From assembly GCA_036250195.1 (NCBI GenBank), contig JAVHZZ010000073.1, positions 248,001-312,000 on the forward strand: DNA of 64,000 nt, written 5' to 3'. Source of the DNA: Mixophyes australis. Lineage: Eukaryota; Chordata; Amphibia; Anura; Limnodynastidae. This document shows, piece after piece, positions 11,184 through 22,500 of this stretch. Both the position numbers and the translations under genes were made by a program. Position 1 is the first letter of the stretch, and every line of letters begins with the position of its first letter. The notes beneath the pieces are model-generated. The model had not been told where the DNA came from, did no database searches, and saw only the letters and a program-made list of their open reading frames with translations.

Positions 11184-14100
11184 GTAAAATGTCTTGTCTA
11201 CTATATTATATATGGAAGATCGTTGTTCAATTCTAAATTGAGGCACAGGTTAAGCTTCAACACATGTGACAATGCGCTTATGTTGTAATATTGTTACATT
11301 TTAGTTATATTATAAGTAATATTCAGTCTTTATTCCATGCCTCCCAACTTTTGCAATCCCTGAATCAAAACAAAACACAGTTTGCAGCAGTGCGTCCATA
11401 AATGGAGGTGTGGTCACATCACAATGGGTGCGTGGCCACACCCTCATGGGCACCCTTTACCCTCCTCCCCTAACAACGCCAAAGATTTTAGTCTCTTCTA
11501 TGTATAAAGATGTACATGTAATATTATGGGCCAGATTCATGTTCAGACTTATCTTGCGTGAAATAGACCTGCGCTTGCTCCAAAACGGACTTTACTCCAA
11601 TTAACGCAATTGCATGTAATTCATGTCCAAAGCAAATGACACTTACGACTGCCTACAACACATAAGGGAACAATGGTGGCAAGGTTTTTCTCCTGGACAA
11701 AACCATGTTACAATGCAAGGGGTGAAAATAGGGTTATTATTTAGCACATAAGATAAATACTGGCTGTTTTTCATGTAACACACAAATACTTGATAGCTTT
11801 AATTTTACACTGAAATTTAAAGTTGATCTAGGACATGCCCAACCCCAACTATAAATCTACCATGACATTTTAAATTTGCCTCCCACTCCAAGGCAACATG
11901 GTTTTGCCAAGATGCAATGTTACTCCTTTTTTTTACTTATTTTCTTTTCCTTAACGAATCAGGCCCATTGTATGTACAATATGCATTAAGGAGATCTTGA
12001 TTTATGTATTTAATGTAAAAAAAATATAAATATGATTATACTGTTTAGAGTTGTTCATCATTTTTTTTCTAGGCTTTATTTAAATACCTTATATTGCACA
12101 TACGCTTGTGTGTATACTGCGCTGTGCTCTGTTAATGTACAACATGTAACGTTTAGGCAGATTGCACTTACACCCAGATTCAAACTGAAACACATCTTGA
12201 TGTCCGCTTGGATTTGAATATGGGTTCCGTGATCTTTTCTTAAGAGCAAGTTAGGTGCAAGTTGCGTTCGGACTTGAATCAGGCCCTATATGAGCCTCCT
12301 CTTCAAGGTTCTCATGTTTCCCTAATATGATCCTCACCAGGTAGTGGTCCAGGTACCAGTTATTCCCACTAATGGTTCTTTAACATCCATCTTGCAAAGA
12401 GCCTGTGGTATGAATCAGCAGTCATTTTTATACCAGTATCATGTAAATTTCATCACTTAAATTCAAAGTTGAAATGTATTAATAGTCTCTAGTAACCTCT
12501 GTCCATGTTATTCCAATTCACTGGCTTTCCTTTGTATTGAGAGTCATTCATTTGTTTCCCTCCTACAGTATGTTTGTAATGACATTTACTTTTTATTTTC
12601 CCGGTTGTCTTAGGAGAGTGTATCAAGCCCGAAGTCACCACCACAGGGATTTTATGTGGGCTCCAGCTCGGAGGTATTTTCTACATATATAACTTTCTAA
12701 AGATATAAGTCTTTCCATCAGTGGACTCTTCATTTTATATTTACTTATTTTACACCAATGGTATATGGTTGAGGTTGAAGCCATAGGTCCTGGTGGTGAT
12801 GTGATGGTGGGTGGTCTACAGCAACATCAAACTGTGTGGTGTGGTAAGACAAAAAATGAAATCCAGTCCCCTGGATGAGTGTAATTAAAATGATTGCCCC
12901 CTTGTTGTTCATAATTAATCCCTAAATGATATTAATTATTATTAGTGCCCCCTTGATGATTATAAATTATAATAGTGCCCCCTTAATGATATAATTATTT
13001 TAGGGTTTCTCTCTTTTTTCGTCTCTCTTGTGTCCAGCACCTGTTCACGCAGTGTGTGCAGGGAGGCCCCTGGACGTGACGTAATAACGCTGTCATACTT
13101 AGGGGAGCCGGGGGCCCCTGCATACAGTCACATCTGGGACTAGGTGCTGCTGGCAATTAAGATGGCAATTTTTAAAGGAGAACCCCGGCGTGATCTGTGT
13201 ATCTGCTAAAATGTAACATTCTCAACTTGTATAAGTTAATGGTAGATGCAACTCATTTAGGAAATAGGACAGACTGTATAGGCGAGCATCACATATCTGG
13301 GGTTAACCATATTTACTTTTTATGTTCCCGGTTGTCTTAGGAGAGTGTATCAAGACCGCAGTCACCACCGCGGGTATTTTATATGGGCTCCAGCTCGGAG
13401 GTATTTTCTACATATATAACTTTCTAAAGATATGTCTTCCCATCAGCGGACTCTTCATTTTATATTTATTTATTTTACACCAATGGTATATGTTTGAGGT
13501 TGAAGCCATGTGTTGAGAGACTTTCATTTTTAAAACCCATATACTTCCTCCTACAATATGTTTGTAATGACAATTACTTTTACTGCCCCCGGTTGTCTTA
13601 GGAAGATGTACCAAGCGCCGGATCAGCACCTCCAGGAGTACATTTGGATTCCAGCTTGCGAGTAAGTATTGTCTAGGTATACAGCTTTCTAAACATATAA
13701 ATCTTCCCATCAGCGGACTCTTCACAGATTGAATATGGTTGAGGTTGATGGGGCATGTTAGCGGTGGGTGGTCTACACCAACAGCGAGCTGGGTGGAGGG
13801 CTGGAGCAAAGATGAAATCCAGTACTTCTAAGGTACCAGATGCAAACATCCGATCTCTATTATCTGTCTGCTAATATGGGTCATTTCTATATCTGACCTT
13901 GAGAAAACTATCCTGTTCAGTCGTCACAATGACCGAAATATACTGTCTCCCGTTTTCTTTCTTGTCCTGGATTCATAGAACTCCCTTCCACTTACTTGTA
14001 TAAGTATGAATGGAAGAGGTGTAACATAATCTACAAGAGTAGATCAGTTAGATCTGAATATTCCCACCGGTCTGTGAGGTCATTTTGGTGAATGATGTTT

Positions 14101-15144
14101 GAGAACAGAGATGTCTCATGTTTATAATGACATTTACTTTTTCTGCATCCTGTTTTCTTAGTGTCATGCACCAACACCGGATACAGATTTAGAAAAATAT
14201 CTTCTGAATTACACCTTTAAGGTATGTTCTAGATATACAACTTTTTAAAAGACTCTCCATATTATATTTATTTAACACAGATGGAATATGGTTGAGGTCA
14301 TGGGCCTTGCTGGTTGGTGATGGTGGGTGGTCTACAGCAATGTGTACATATCAGATATCTATTATGCTCCTGTTAATATGAATAATTTCTATATCTGCAC
14401 CTGATAAAACTATGCTGCCCAGTCATCACAATGTATAAAATATTCTGTCTTCTTCTTACTCACCCACTTGTATGAGTATGAATGGATGAGGTGTAAAGTA
14501 ATCTCCTTCAGTAGATCATTTCGACCTGAATAGATCTGACAGTTCATAAGGCCACTATGGGGAAAGATGTTTGAGAACAGAGATCTCACATCTATAATAG
14601 AGTTCTCTGGAATCAAATTGAATAAGAAAAGGTTCCGTACAGAGAGTGCTTGTTATGTGGCCATGGTGCACTGCTGGATGACTGACAGTGATGCCTCAAT
14701 CCCTGACCGTGGTGATAGTATGGTGATGGTGATAGTATGATGTTTAAGGGCAAGTTACTCCACCCAGTGCAGAAACACAGGGCCAGGCCAGTGCCTCCTA
14801 TAGAGAAGCACATGGCAGCAATCTGCACCCAGGAACTTCTAAGATAAGAGAATTATACAGGTCACTCTTTCTTGCTTTAAAGACATAAGAAGTTGGGCAG
14901 TCAGGTGACATTTTTCGGACTTTGAGGTCATTACTCATAAGATCTGGTTGACCTGCTGTCATAATATTGTGAATGTAGCAAAGGAGGCAGAGCTAGATTA
15001 AGGATTTGGGGGGCCCAGGGTACTTAAGAGAGGGGGGCCCTATGGTCTAACGTTAACAGCACAGTGCCATCATTCAGGGAGAGAGTTACTAAGTCACATA
15101 GTTCTAAACCTACTACAATAATACACTATTAAATGTCATGTATG

Positions 15145-15191
<47 letters not shown>

Positions 15192-17920
15192 TGTAGTAAT
15201 GTAGTAATCTATGTATGAAATGTAAAATTTACGTAAATTCAAATTTGCAATATCATCCTAGACCCTAGTAACTCCTATTCTTGTTATAACAATTCACTGG
15301 ATTTTCTCTGTATTCATTTTTAAAACCCATATTCTCTCTCTGTAATAACATTTACTTTTTCTGCTCCTTGTTGTCCTATTAGTGCGCACCAAGACTGGAG
15401 TCACCGCCCCCAGGATTTTATCTGGATCACAGCTCGGAGGTATTTACTAAGATACAACTTTCTAAAAATATAAGTCTTCCCATCAGTGACCACTTCACAT
15501 TATATTAATTTTACACAGATGGAACATAATTGAAGTTGAGGCCATTGGGCCTTGGTGGTGGTGGTGGGAGGTCTAAAGCAACAGCAAGCTGGGTGGAGGG
15601 GTGGAGGGGTGGCGCAGAAAAATGGAATCCAGTTCAGATACCAGGTACAGCAGAGGATATGTGGAAAAATCAGATTTCTATTATGCTTCTGCTTATATGA
15701 GTAATTTTTATATCTGGGCTTGCAAAACATTTAGATTTCTGTTGAGAACATGACAAAATATCCTACCCCACACTTGCTGCCTAGGTGTGATCTTTGGCTC
15801 AAAACTATCCTTTATTCCCCACATCCCATCTCTATCTCTCTGACCCCCTGACCAACATTGCTGTGTGACTGGATCATATAGCCCACTGAGCACTTTTTAC
15901 AGTTGCAATCTGACCAATATACAATATATAGCACTTAACCTCATGTATCAAACTTACATTGTCCCATAGGTTGTAAGCTTGTGAGCAGGGTCCTCTTACT
16001 TCTCTGTCTGTCTGTATTACCCAGTACTGTTTTATTACTGTGTTTGTATCCATTTGTAAAGCACTATGGAATATGCTGGCGCTATATAAATAAATGATGA
16101 TGATGATAGTACCAGAGGTAGCAAAAGTCAACACAAAGCCCAGGAGTAGAGCTGGACATCGGGAAATCTTCTACCTCCTGATAAAATTGATCTCTTTAGG
16201 ATCGAGTGTTTGATTCCTGAGGGTTTCCCATTTCATGCAACGTTTGTAAATATCTGCTAAATTACACTATCAGTTACTCTGATATCCTACTATTAGTCTG
16301 GGGATGGTCTTCTCATTTGTTTGGTTCACGTGAAGTGCTATCCTGTTTTACGAGTACTAGGAATGTATCTTTGGCTGTAGCTCCTAAAATTTCAGTCCAT
16401 TATTGGTATTTGGCTTCCGCATGTAGATTAATATAACAGACGCAACACAAATATAATCTGCCTTGTTTGTTAAACCATGCGCATGTCCTTTTGGCTTTGT
16501 CTACCTGTTTCTTTTATTAAGCTGACATTCTGCTATCTATATGTCCTCTTTTTAATTTCTGTCCAATGCCGTCTACTTCTACTACTGGGAATGTCTTGTT
16601 ATGATTGGTTACTGCAAGTTACAGCTCATCTGTGATATCTCCATCAGCTTAAAAAAACAAAACAACTTAATGCACATGCAGCCCCAGGAGTGAATTGCGT
16701 AAAACTAATGGTTGCTTCATGGTTAGGATATTGTACCTGTGTACATGGTTTACCCCATTGTGTAGTCATTCTTTTCATATGCATACATTTTATCAACAGT
16801 CAGAATTCTCAGCATCTGATGAAGTGAAGACAACTGAAGATGCTGGATGTGAAGTTCCCATCAATGAGGTATGGTGGCTTTTTGACTTCATATTTAGATG
16901 GATTCTATTATCCTCTGCAAAAGGTCTGCTTGGCGGAAACAGATAGATCAGGGGGCGGCTTTGCTAAGTGCAGATAAGGCGCACAACTGTGTCTAGTTTT
17001 GCACTGTTATTTTAATGAGTTAGTTTGGGAGGAGAAGCTGCTTTTAGGGAAGCAACTGAATATTTTGATGTTTGTATATGAGCCTTAGAGCTTCTGTAGT
17101 TCATCACATGACTTTATTAGAACACATAATGGTGAAGGAAGCTGGTAAAATTCATTATGTCCGCACAATTTGTGCTCTTTAATTAAGTTACATTCAGAGG
17201 AGGGAATTCAATTGACAGCATTACTCGTGAGAATAACGCGTTCCTTGCACTATTAATGTTACTACGGTAATAGTGCACATTATTACCGTTAGTACGGTAA
17301 TCTCAACATTGATTTTCGCCTGCAGCTCTGAAAGCCTTGAGTAGAGAGCCGCGTTAAAATTATCGTACTAACGATAATAGGGCGTGGGCTGCGTTATTCT
17401 CACGAGTAACGCTGCCAATTAAATTCCCCCATAGAACATCCAGGCCTGCGATAATAAATAATCCTTGTTACATTTACTAAGATCAGTATCAGTTTTCTTA
17501 GCAGGCTTGGACTCAAACTTTTTTCCCCTACAGAATACACATGAGAAACAGACAGCAACAGAACGTCTTCATGCTCTATGCAGCTTGGTCTCAGACTGTA
17601 CACCATCTCCACCAGAAAGACCGCATGCCTCAATTGACAACATCCCTTCTTCCGTTCCCGTGGTCATCACTACATCACCGCAGGTGGACACAAGAGAGAT
17701 CACCATCGAGAATGATGCACAAGCAGATTTTTCATTCTTCTGTTTGTGCTCATGGTGCTGCCTTCCAGCAGACCAGCAGCAGCGGAGGCAACAGCAAACA
17801 TCTGGCCCCCGGAGATCTCGTCTTCAGTCCCTGTGGAGGTGGATTCGTAAAAGATGTGGAAGGGTGGTTTCTGCGAGCAACATCAGTGGAAACCAAGACA
17901 ATGGCAGCGCTGGGAACTGA
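11092..17920 (+). CDS. Unrecognised multi-exon gene with tandemly duplicated 60-nt exons
   Basis: At least eight exons: 11092-11183, 12614-12673, 13341-13400, 13602-13661, 14162-14221, 15383-15439, 16800-16868 and 17534-17920. Each internal exon has a pyrimidine-rich AG acceptor and a GT donor, and from the first ATG (11106) every junction is phase 0, so the whole reads through as about 276 residues. Exons 2-6 are copies of one module with flanking intron (consensus roughly E.V.SP.SPPPGFY..SSSE). The last exon adds 128 residues with a Cys/Phe cluster (FSFFCLCSWCC) and a basic, Trp-containing tail (RRSRLQSLWRWIRKR). I do not recognise the family. The upstream triplicated first-exon-like units could supply 5' exons. 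Splicing is inferred, not proven; failure of several donors or acceptors in transcripts would make it a decayed locus. Confidence 0.65.
11527..12290. mobile_element. Nested MITEs in intron 1
   Basis: The outer ends are GGGCCAGATTCATGTTCAGA at 11527 and its inverse CGGACTTGAATCAGGCCC near 12287. Inside, about 11680-11966 repeats the interior and right end (TTCCTTAACGAATCAGGCCC) of the MITE at 9299-9603. Read as one element inserted in another. Confidence 0.5.
12614..12673 (+). CDS. Exon 2, duplicated 60-nt module copy 1
   Basis: Acceptor CCCGGTTGTCTTAG, donor GAG|GTATTTTC. Twenty codons, ESVSSPKSPPQGFYVGSSSE, phase 0-0. Confidence 0.7.
13341..13400 (+). CDS. Exon 3, duplicated module copy 2
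   Basis: Acceptor and donor contexts are identical to exon 2, and the flanking introns are also highly similar, so this is the most recent duplication. Twenty codons, ESVSRPQSPPRVFYMGSSSE, phase 0-0. Confidence 0.7.
13602..13661 (+). CDS. Exon 4, duplicated module copy 3
   Basis: Acceptor CGGTTGTCTTAG, donor CGA|GTAAGTAT (near perfect). Twenty codons, EDVPSAGSAPPGVHLDSSLR, phase 0-0. Confidence 0.65.
14162..14221 (+). CDS. Exon 5, duplicated module copy 4 (diverged)
   Basis: Acceptor CTGTTTTCTTAG, donor AAG|GTATGTTC. Twenty codons beginning CHAPTPDTDLEKY, phase 0-0. The module signature is lost, but the flanking intron still shows the shared GGTTGAGG ... GGTGGGTGGTCTACAGCAA block, which ties it to the same duplication series. 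Confidence 0.6.
15147..15186. repeat. (TA)n microsatellite
   Basis: Alternating TA over about 36 bp, in intron 5 after TATGTATGTA. Confidence 0.95.
15383..15439 (+). CDS. Exon 6, duplicated module copy 5
   Basis: Acceptor CTTGTTGTCCTATTAG, donor GAG|GTATTTAC. Nineteen codons, CAPRLESPPPGFYLDHSSE, phase 0-0. One codon shorter than its siblings, with the frame kept. Confidence 0.65.
15760..16107 (+). mobile_element. L2-clade LINE 3' end in intron 6
   Basis: Near 15781 the translation LGVIFGSKLSFIPHI matches the conserved LGV.FD..L.F..HI block of L2/CR1 reverse transcriptases. The 3' UTR follows, with GGTTGTAAGCTTGTGAGCAG, GCTGGCGCTATATAAATAAA and a terminal (TGA)n. 5'-truncated, as usual for LINEs. 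Confidence 0.75.
16800..16868 (+). CDS. Exon 7 of the tandem-exon gene
   Basis: Acceptor CATTTTATCAACAG, donor GAG|GTATGGTG. Twenty-three codons beginning SEFSASDEVKTTEDAGCEV, acidic, phase 0-0. Not obviously a copy of the 60-nt module. Confidence 0.6.
17200..17430. mobile_element. MITE with long inverted ends in intron 7
   Basis: The left end GGGAATTCAATTGACAGCAT continues to TACTCGTGAGAATAACGCG. The right end is its inverse with few mismatches, finishing AATTAAATTCCCCC. The interior has its own dyads (TTACTACGGTAATAGTGC; ATTATCGTACTAACGATAAT). A broken relative is at 4312-4487. Confidence 0.8.
17534..17920 (+). CDS. Exon 8, terminal coding exon
   Basis: Acceptor TTTTTCCCCTACAG. 128 codons in phase with exon 7, then TGA. 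The order is a polar segment, a Ser/Pro-rich segment (TPSPPERP), a Cys/Phe cluster (FSFFCLCSWCC) that could be acylated or membrane-associated, a Gln/Arg run, and a basic Trp-containing stretch. A second frame (from 17541) is also open to 17975, so the reading frame rests on the splice phase. No clear AATAAA follows within the next few hundred bases. Confidence 0.55.
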   Translation, partial: NTHEKQTATERLHALCSLVSDCTPSPPERPHASIDNIPSSVPVVITTSPQVDTREITIENDAQADFSFFCLCSWCCLPADQQQRRQQQTSGPRRSRLQSLWRWIRKRCGRVVSASNISGNQDNGSAGN

Positions 17921-18639
17921 GACATACCATCATGCGGCATACAGGGTGAGCTCATGTCTTGCACTGAAGGGTTAAGTTGTTACATAGTCTGATTCTACAC
18001 ATACTAACCTAGGAAACACCTATATTGTACTGATGCACTATCCACAATGTTCTACACATATATACACCAAGAAAATAATAATCAGATTCTGTTGGCTGAA
18101 TCCCAAGGATTCAACTAAACACAAATCTTCCTAAACCTGCTAGGAATTATCCACATTTTAATCCAAATTCAGGATTCTGTACATCAATATATTTTACATA
18201 TAATACATTTTCCACATTTAGAAATATAGCTGTAACATAAGTCTTCTAGTTTTACTCTTTCCTTCACCATCAGCCATCTAAAGATACAATATATTTACAT
18301 AAATTAGTGGTCTTAAGTATGGATTTAACCAAATCTACCAGAGATCTTTAATTCTTCATATAAAACCTGCACATACTACAAATGTATTAGAAACATGAAA
18401 TTATCTGATAGAAGAGGACTAGTGACTGTATCCGTCAGTGCAAGACATTTCCCCTGTTCATGAGCACGGAAAGATGGACACTGTTGCTGATTTAACACCA
18501 GATGTTTCATATAGATATATAGATATATAAATATATAGATCTAATTGTTTAATTTAGATATACAGATATAGATGTTTATGTAATATGCTTAAAATATTGG
18601 TAGTTACAAAAAAACAAAAAAAACAAAAAAAATATTATA
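17921..18639. other. AT-rich non-coding, presumed 3' UTR and intergenic
   Basis: Stop-dense, with an ATAGATATAT repeat at about 18512-18560 and an A-rich run near 18607-18634. No gene seen. Confidence 0.5.
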
Positions 18640-18910
18640 AGAGTAAGAGAGGGCTGGGATTAGTAGTGATATAAACACTGAGGGTGCATGTAGATGAAAA
18701 GGTTAAGGTGACTGGCGGGTCAGGTTCAGGGCAGGATCATGCGTCCTCCCTGGCAGGTCATCGAGTGTCCCCTGCACGATTGCCTCAAATTTAGTTGACC
18801 CAGGTCAGCGAGCAGGTCCAGTCGCGGTCGGCTGACCGTAGTTTGTTTACTTTAGCACTGTTGGTGGATGCGGGGACTGCGGCTCCTGGGCCGGGGAGCT
18901 CTCTATCTGT

Positions 18911-18915
18911 TTCTC
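18911..18915. repeat. Target-site duplication TTCTC, left
   Basis: TTCTC directly precedes the left LTR and recurs at 24440-24444 after the right LTR. Confidence 0.9.
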
Positions 18916-19558
18916 TGTCATGACTGATAGTGGGTACCTGCTGTTGTTGGCGCAACTCAGAGGAAGGCGCGGAGTCTAACGTGCCCCTGGTATTCACCAG
19001 GAACCCCCGCAAGGAAGTATGGACTCCGCTGCAGGGACACGCAGGTCGCGGTCCTTCCTAGAGTCCACAGCGAGATACAAGGAGGTGTCAGACAGGCCGG
19101 GTCAGCAACGTTCAGGTAGAAGAGGTACAAAGGGAAATCCAGAAGAATGGTGAGGCAAGCCGGGTCGGTAACTTTCAGGGAGAACAGTACAAAGGCAGAA
19201 TCCAAATAGGGGTGGTCAAACGGTCCGGGTCAAAAGGTCACAAGCAGCACGAGGATAGTCAGGAACGAATACAGCAACTGGTATACACAAACGCTGGAGG
19301 CAGGAAGACCTGATACTCTGGCACTGGTGAGAGGGCAGGAAGAGGTTTAAATACTGTGGTAACCCAATCAGAATCAGCGCTGCAGCGCTGTCATACCTGC
19401 CGCCGGGAATCCTTCATAGCGTCCCGTTGCCTAGCAACGGGGCGCGTCATCACACCCAGAGGTCGGACGGCAGGGGGATCCGGAAGTGATGCGTCTGGTT
19501 GCTATGCAACCAGACGCGCTGTCAGCAGACAGGCGGCCGTACGGAACGGCGCCTGACA
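18916..19558 (-). repeat. 3' LTR of the sushi element
   Basis: 641 of 643 positions are identical to the 5' LTR by my reading. The pol frame runs 37 bp into it before stopping at 19522. Confidence 0.95.
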
Positions 19559-22500
19559 GTATACCCTCCTCTTCCTCCTCCTGTTTGAAGGAACATTTTA
19601 AGAATTCTAGGAGCGTGAAGGTCCTGCTTGTCCACCCATGATCTCTCCTCTGGGCCAAATCCTTTCCAATGGACAAGAAATTGCTGTTTGCCACGAAGAA
19701 TGCGAGAGGCCAAGATCCGATTGACTTCGAATTCAGTTCCAGAAGAGGTTTGTATTGGTGGGGGACGACAGGGAGGTCGATAGAATTTATTGAGTACCAC
19801 TGGTCGTAGTAATGAGACATGAAAAGTATTATGACATCTCAGAGAAGGAGGAAGTTTCAATTTAAAGCATACAGGATTAATTACTTGCATGATGGTGTAC
19901 GGGCCAATAAATCGAGGAGCCATCTTCATAGAAGGAACTTTTAGTCTTAGGTCCCGGGTGGATAGCCATACTTGGTCTCCCACCTTTAAGAGAGGAGTGG
20001 CCCTCCGATGACGATCTGCAAAGATTTTGTGATGCTGAGTAGCCTTGAGTAAAGCCATCTTAGTCTTAGCCCAAATGAGAGAAAACTCCCGATAAAGAGT
20101 ATCTACGGCTGAAACCGGTGAAGAGGACACTGGAAAAGGATCCGGAAACACAGGATGACTTCCATATACAATAAAGAATGGGGAGAATCCGGTAGACTCA
20201 TAAATGTGTTGGTTATGGGAGAACTCCGCCCAAGGAAGTAATTGAGACCATTTATTCTGATTGTCAGAGGTAAAACAGCGAAGAAATGTCTCGAGGTCCT
20301 GATTGATTCGCTCCGTCTGTCCATTGGTTTGAGGATGATATCCCGAAGAGAATTTCAATTCTATGTTCAATTTCCTACAAAAGGTTCTCCAAAAACGGGA
20401 TGTGAATTGGACTCCACGGTCCGAAATGATCTCCTTCGGGCAACCATGTAATCTGAATATCTCCTTGATAAAGATATCTGCCAGACGACTGGCCGTGGGC
20501 AGTCCAGTTAGAGGAATAAAATGTGCCATCTTCGAAAATCGATCAATAACCACCCAGATAGTGGTAAACCCTGCACTGTGGGGTAGGTCTGTGATAAAAT
20601 CCATGGCCACACTTTCCCAAGGAGCATCGGGGATAGGGAGTGGACGAAGAAGGCCTGCCGGGACTCTTCTACAAGTCTTGTGTTGAGCACAAGTAGTGCA
20701 GGAAGCAATAAATTTACAAATATCGGCACGTACAGTAGGCCACCAGAAGCGACAGCAAAGCAACGATGTTGTCTTCTTTATTCCAGCATGGCCGGCAATG
20801 CGGGATGAATGAGACCACTGCAGGGTCTTGAGCCGGAGATGAGGTTCCACGAATGACCGGCCTGGAGGAGGAGAGGACGTTTTGGTCCTAGTGAGGGCTA
20901 CAATATTAGAAGGATCAATAATATGCTGAGGAACCAACGGTCTTAAACGATCGGAATCGTCAAATGAGCGAGATAATGCATCGGCACGTCCGTTCTTGGC
21001 TCCAGGGCAGAATGTGAGCTTCATGTTAAATCGAGCAAAGAAGGATGCCCAGCGGGCTTGCCGAGGATTAAGGCAACGAGCCTCTTGAATGAACACTAGG
21101 TTCCGATGGTCGGTAAACACAGTAACAGGAAATATAGCCCCCTCCAACAGATGTCGCCATTCCTCCAGAGCCGCCTTGATGGCCAGTAACTCCTTGTCCC
21201 CTATTCCATAATTACATTCACTTGGAAGAAATCGTCTGGAGAAAAACCCACACGGGTTGTGTGAGCCAGCAGGAGACTCTTGAAAAAGCACCGCCCCAAT
21301 GCCTACAGAGGATGCATCTACCTCTAAGAAGAAAGGTCGTTCTTGATCTGGCTGGGACAGAACTGGAGCTGAAGAAAATGCTTTCTTTAAGGTTATGAAG
21401 GCAGACATGGCTTCCGAGGACCAAACCCTGGGGTTGGCAGTCTTCCTGGTTAAAGCTGTAATGGGAGCTATAATGGTGGAGAATCCCTGAATAAATTGGC
21501 GATAATAGTTTGCAGAGCCAATGAACCTTTGAATCGCTTTAAGGCCTTGTGGCTGAGGCCAGTCCAGAATAGCTGACACCTTGGTGGGATCCATACAAAG
21601 ACCTTGACCCAACACAATGAAACCAAGAAAAGGTACCTGGCTAATCTCAAACACACATTTCTCCAGCTTGCAGTAGAGGTGATGTTTCCGGAGTCTACGT
21701 AAGACCTCCTTTACTTGTTCCCGATGAGTTTTCAGATCTTTAGAAAATATTAATATATTGTCTAAATACACTACCACAGAAGTGTATAACAGGTCATGAA
21801 AGATATCGTTAACAAAGGTTTGGAAGATGGCTGGGGCGTTGCAGAGGCCGAAGGGCATCACCAGGTACTCGAAATGTCCATCTCTGGTGTTAAAAGCCGT
21901 TTTCCATTCGTCCCTCTTCTTGATGCGAATCAAATTATAGGCCCCACGGAGATCTAATTTGGAAAAAATTTGAGATCCACTGAGTTTGTCAAAGAGGTCG
22001 GAGATGAGAAGTAGTGGATATCGATTTTTGACAGTGATGCGGTTGAGAGGACGATAATCAATACAAGGCCGAAGAGACCCATCCTTCTTCTTAACGAAAA
22101 AAAACCCTGCACCCGCTGGGGAAGTGGATTTGCAGATAAATCCCCGTTTCAGGTTTTCTGAAATATATTGAGACATGGCTGACGTCTCTGGACGAGATAA
22201 AGGGTAGGTCCGCCCTTTGGGGATGGGTTGGTCAGGAGATAAAACAATAGCGCAATCCCAGGGACGATGAGGAAGCAAGATCTCCGCTTCCACCTTACTG
22301 AATACATCTTGGAATTCCATATAGGCCTCAGGAAGATGGGTTAGCTCGGAATGAGCCATTACTTGACATTTTGAAGGCAAGACTCTAGACAGACATTCAA
22401 AGCGACATCCTGAACCCCACGACATAACTTGAGCGTGGTCCCAATCCATCTGAGGAGAATGCTTTCTCAGCCACGGTAGCCCCAAGATGAGGGGATTAAT

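Noticed and set aside
19356..19556. Identical 66-codon frames in the two LTRs (also at 24237-24437) and identical 82-codon minus-strand frames (18957-19205 and 23838-24086)
   Set aside because: They lie within the LTR U3/R/U5 regions and are duplicated only because the LTRs are. No motif.
20242..20686. Plus-strand frames opposite pol
   Set aside because: They are antisense to the integrase coding region.
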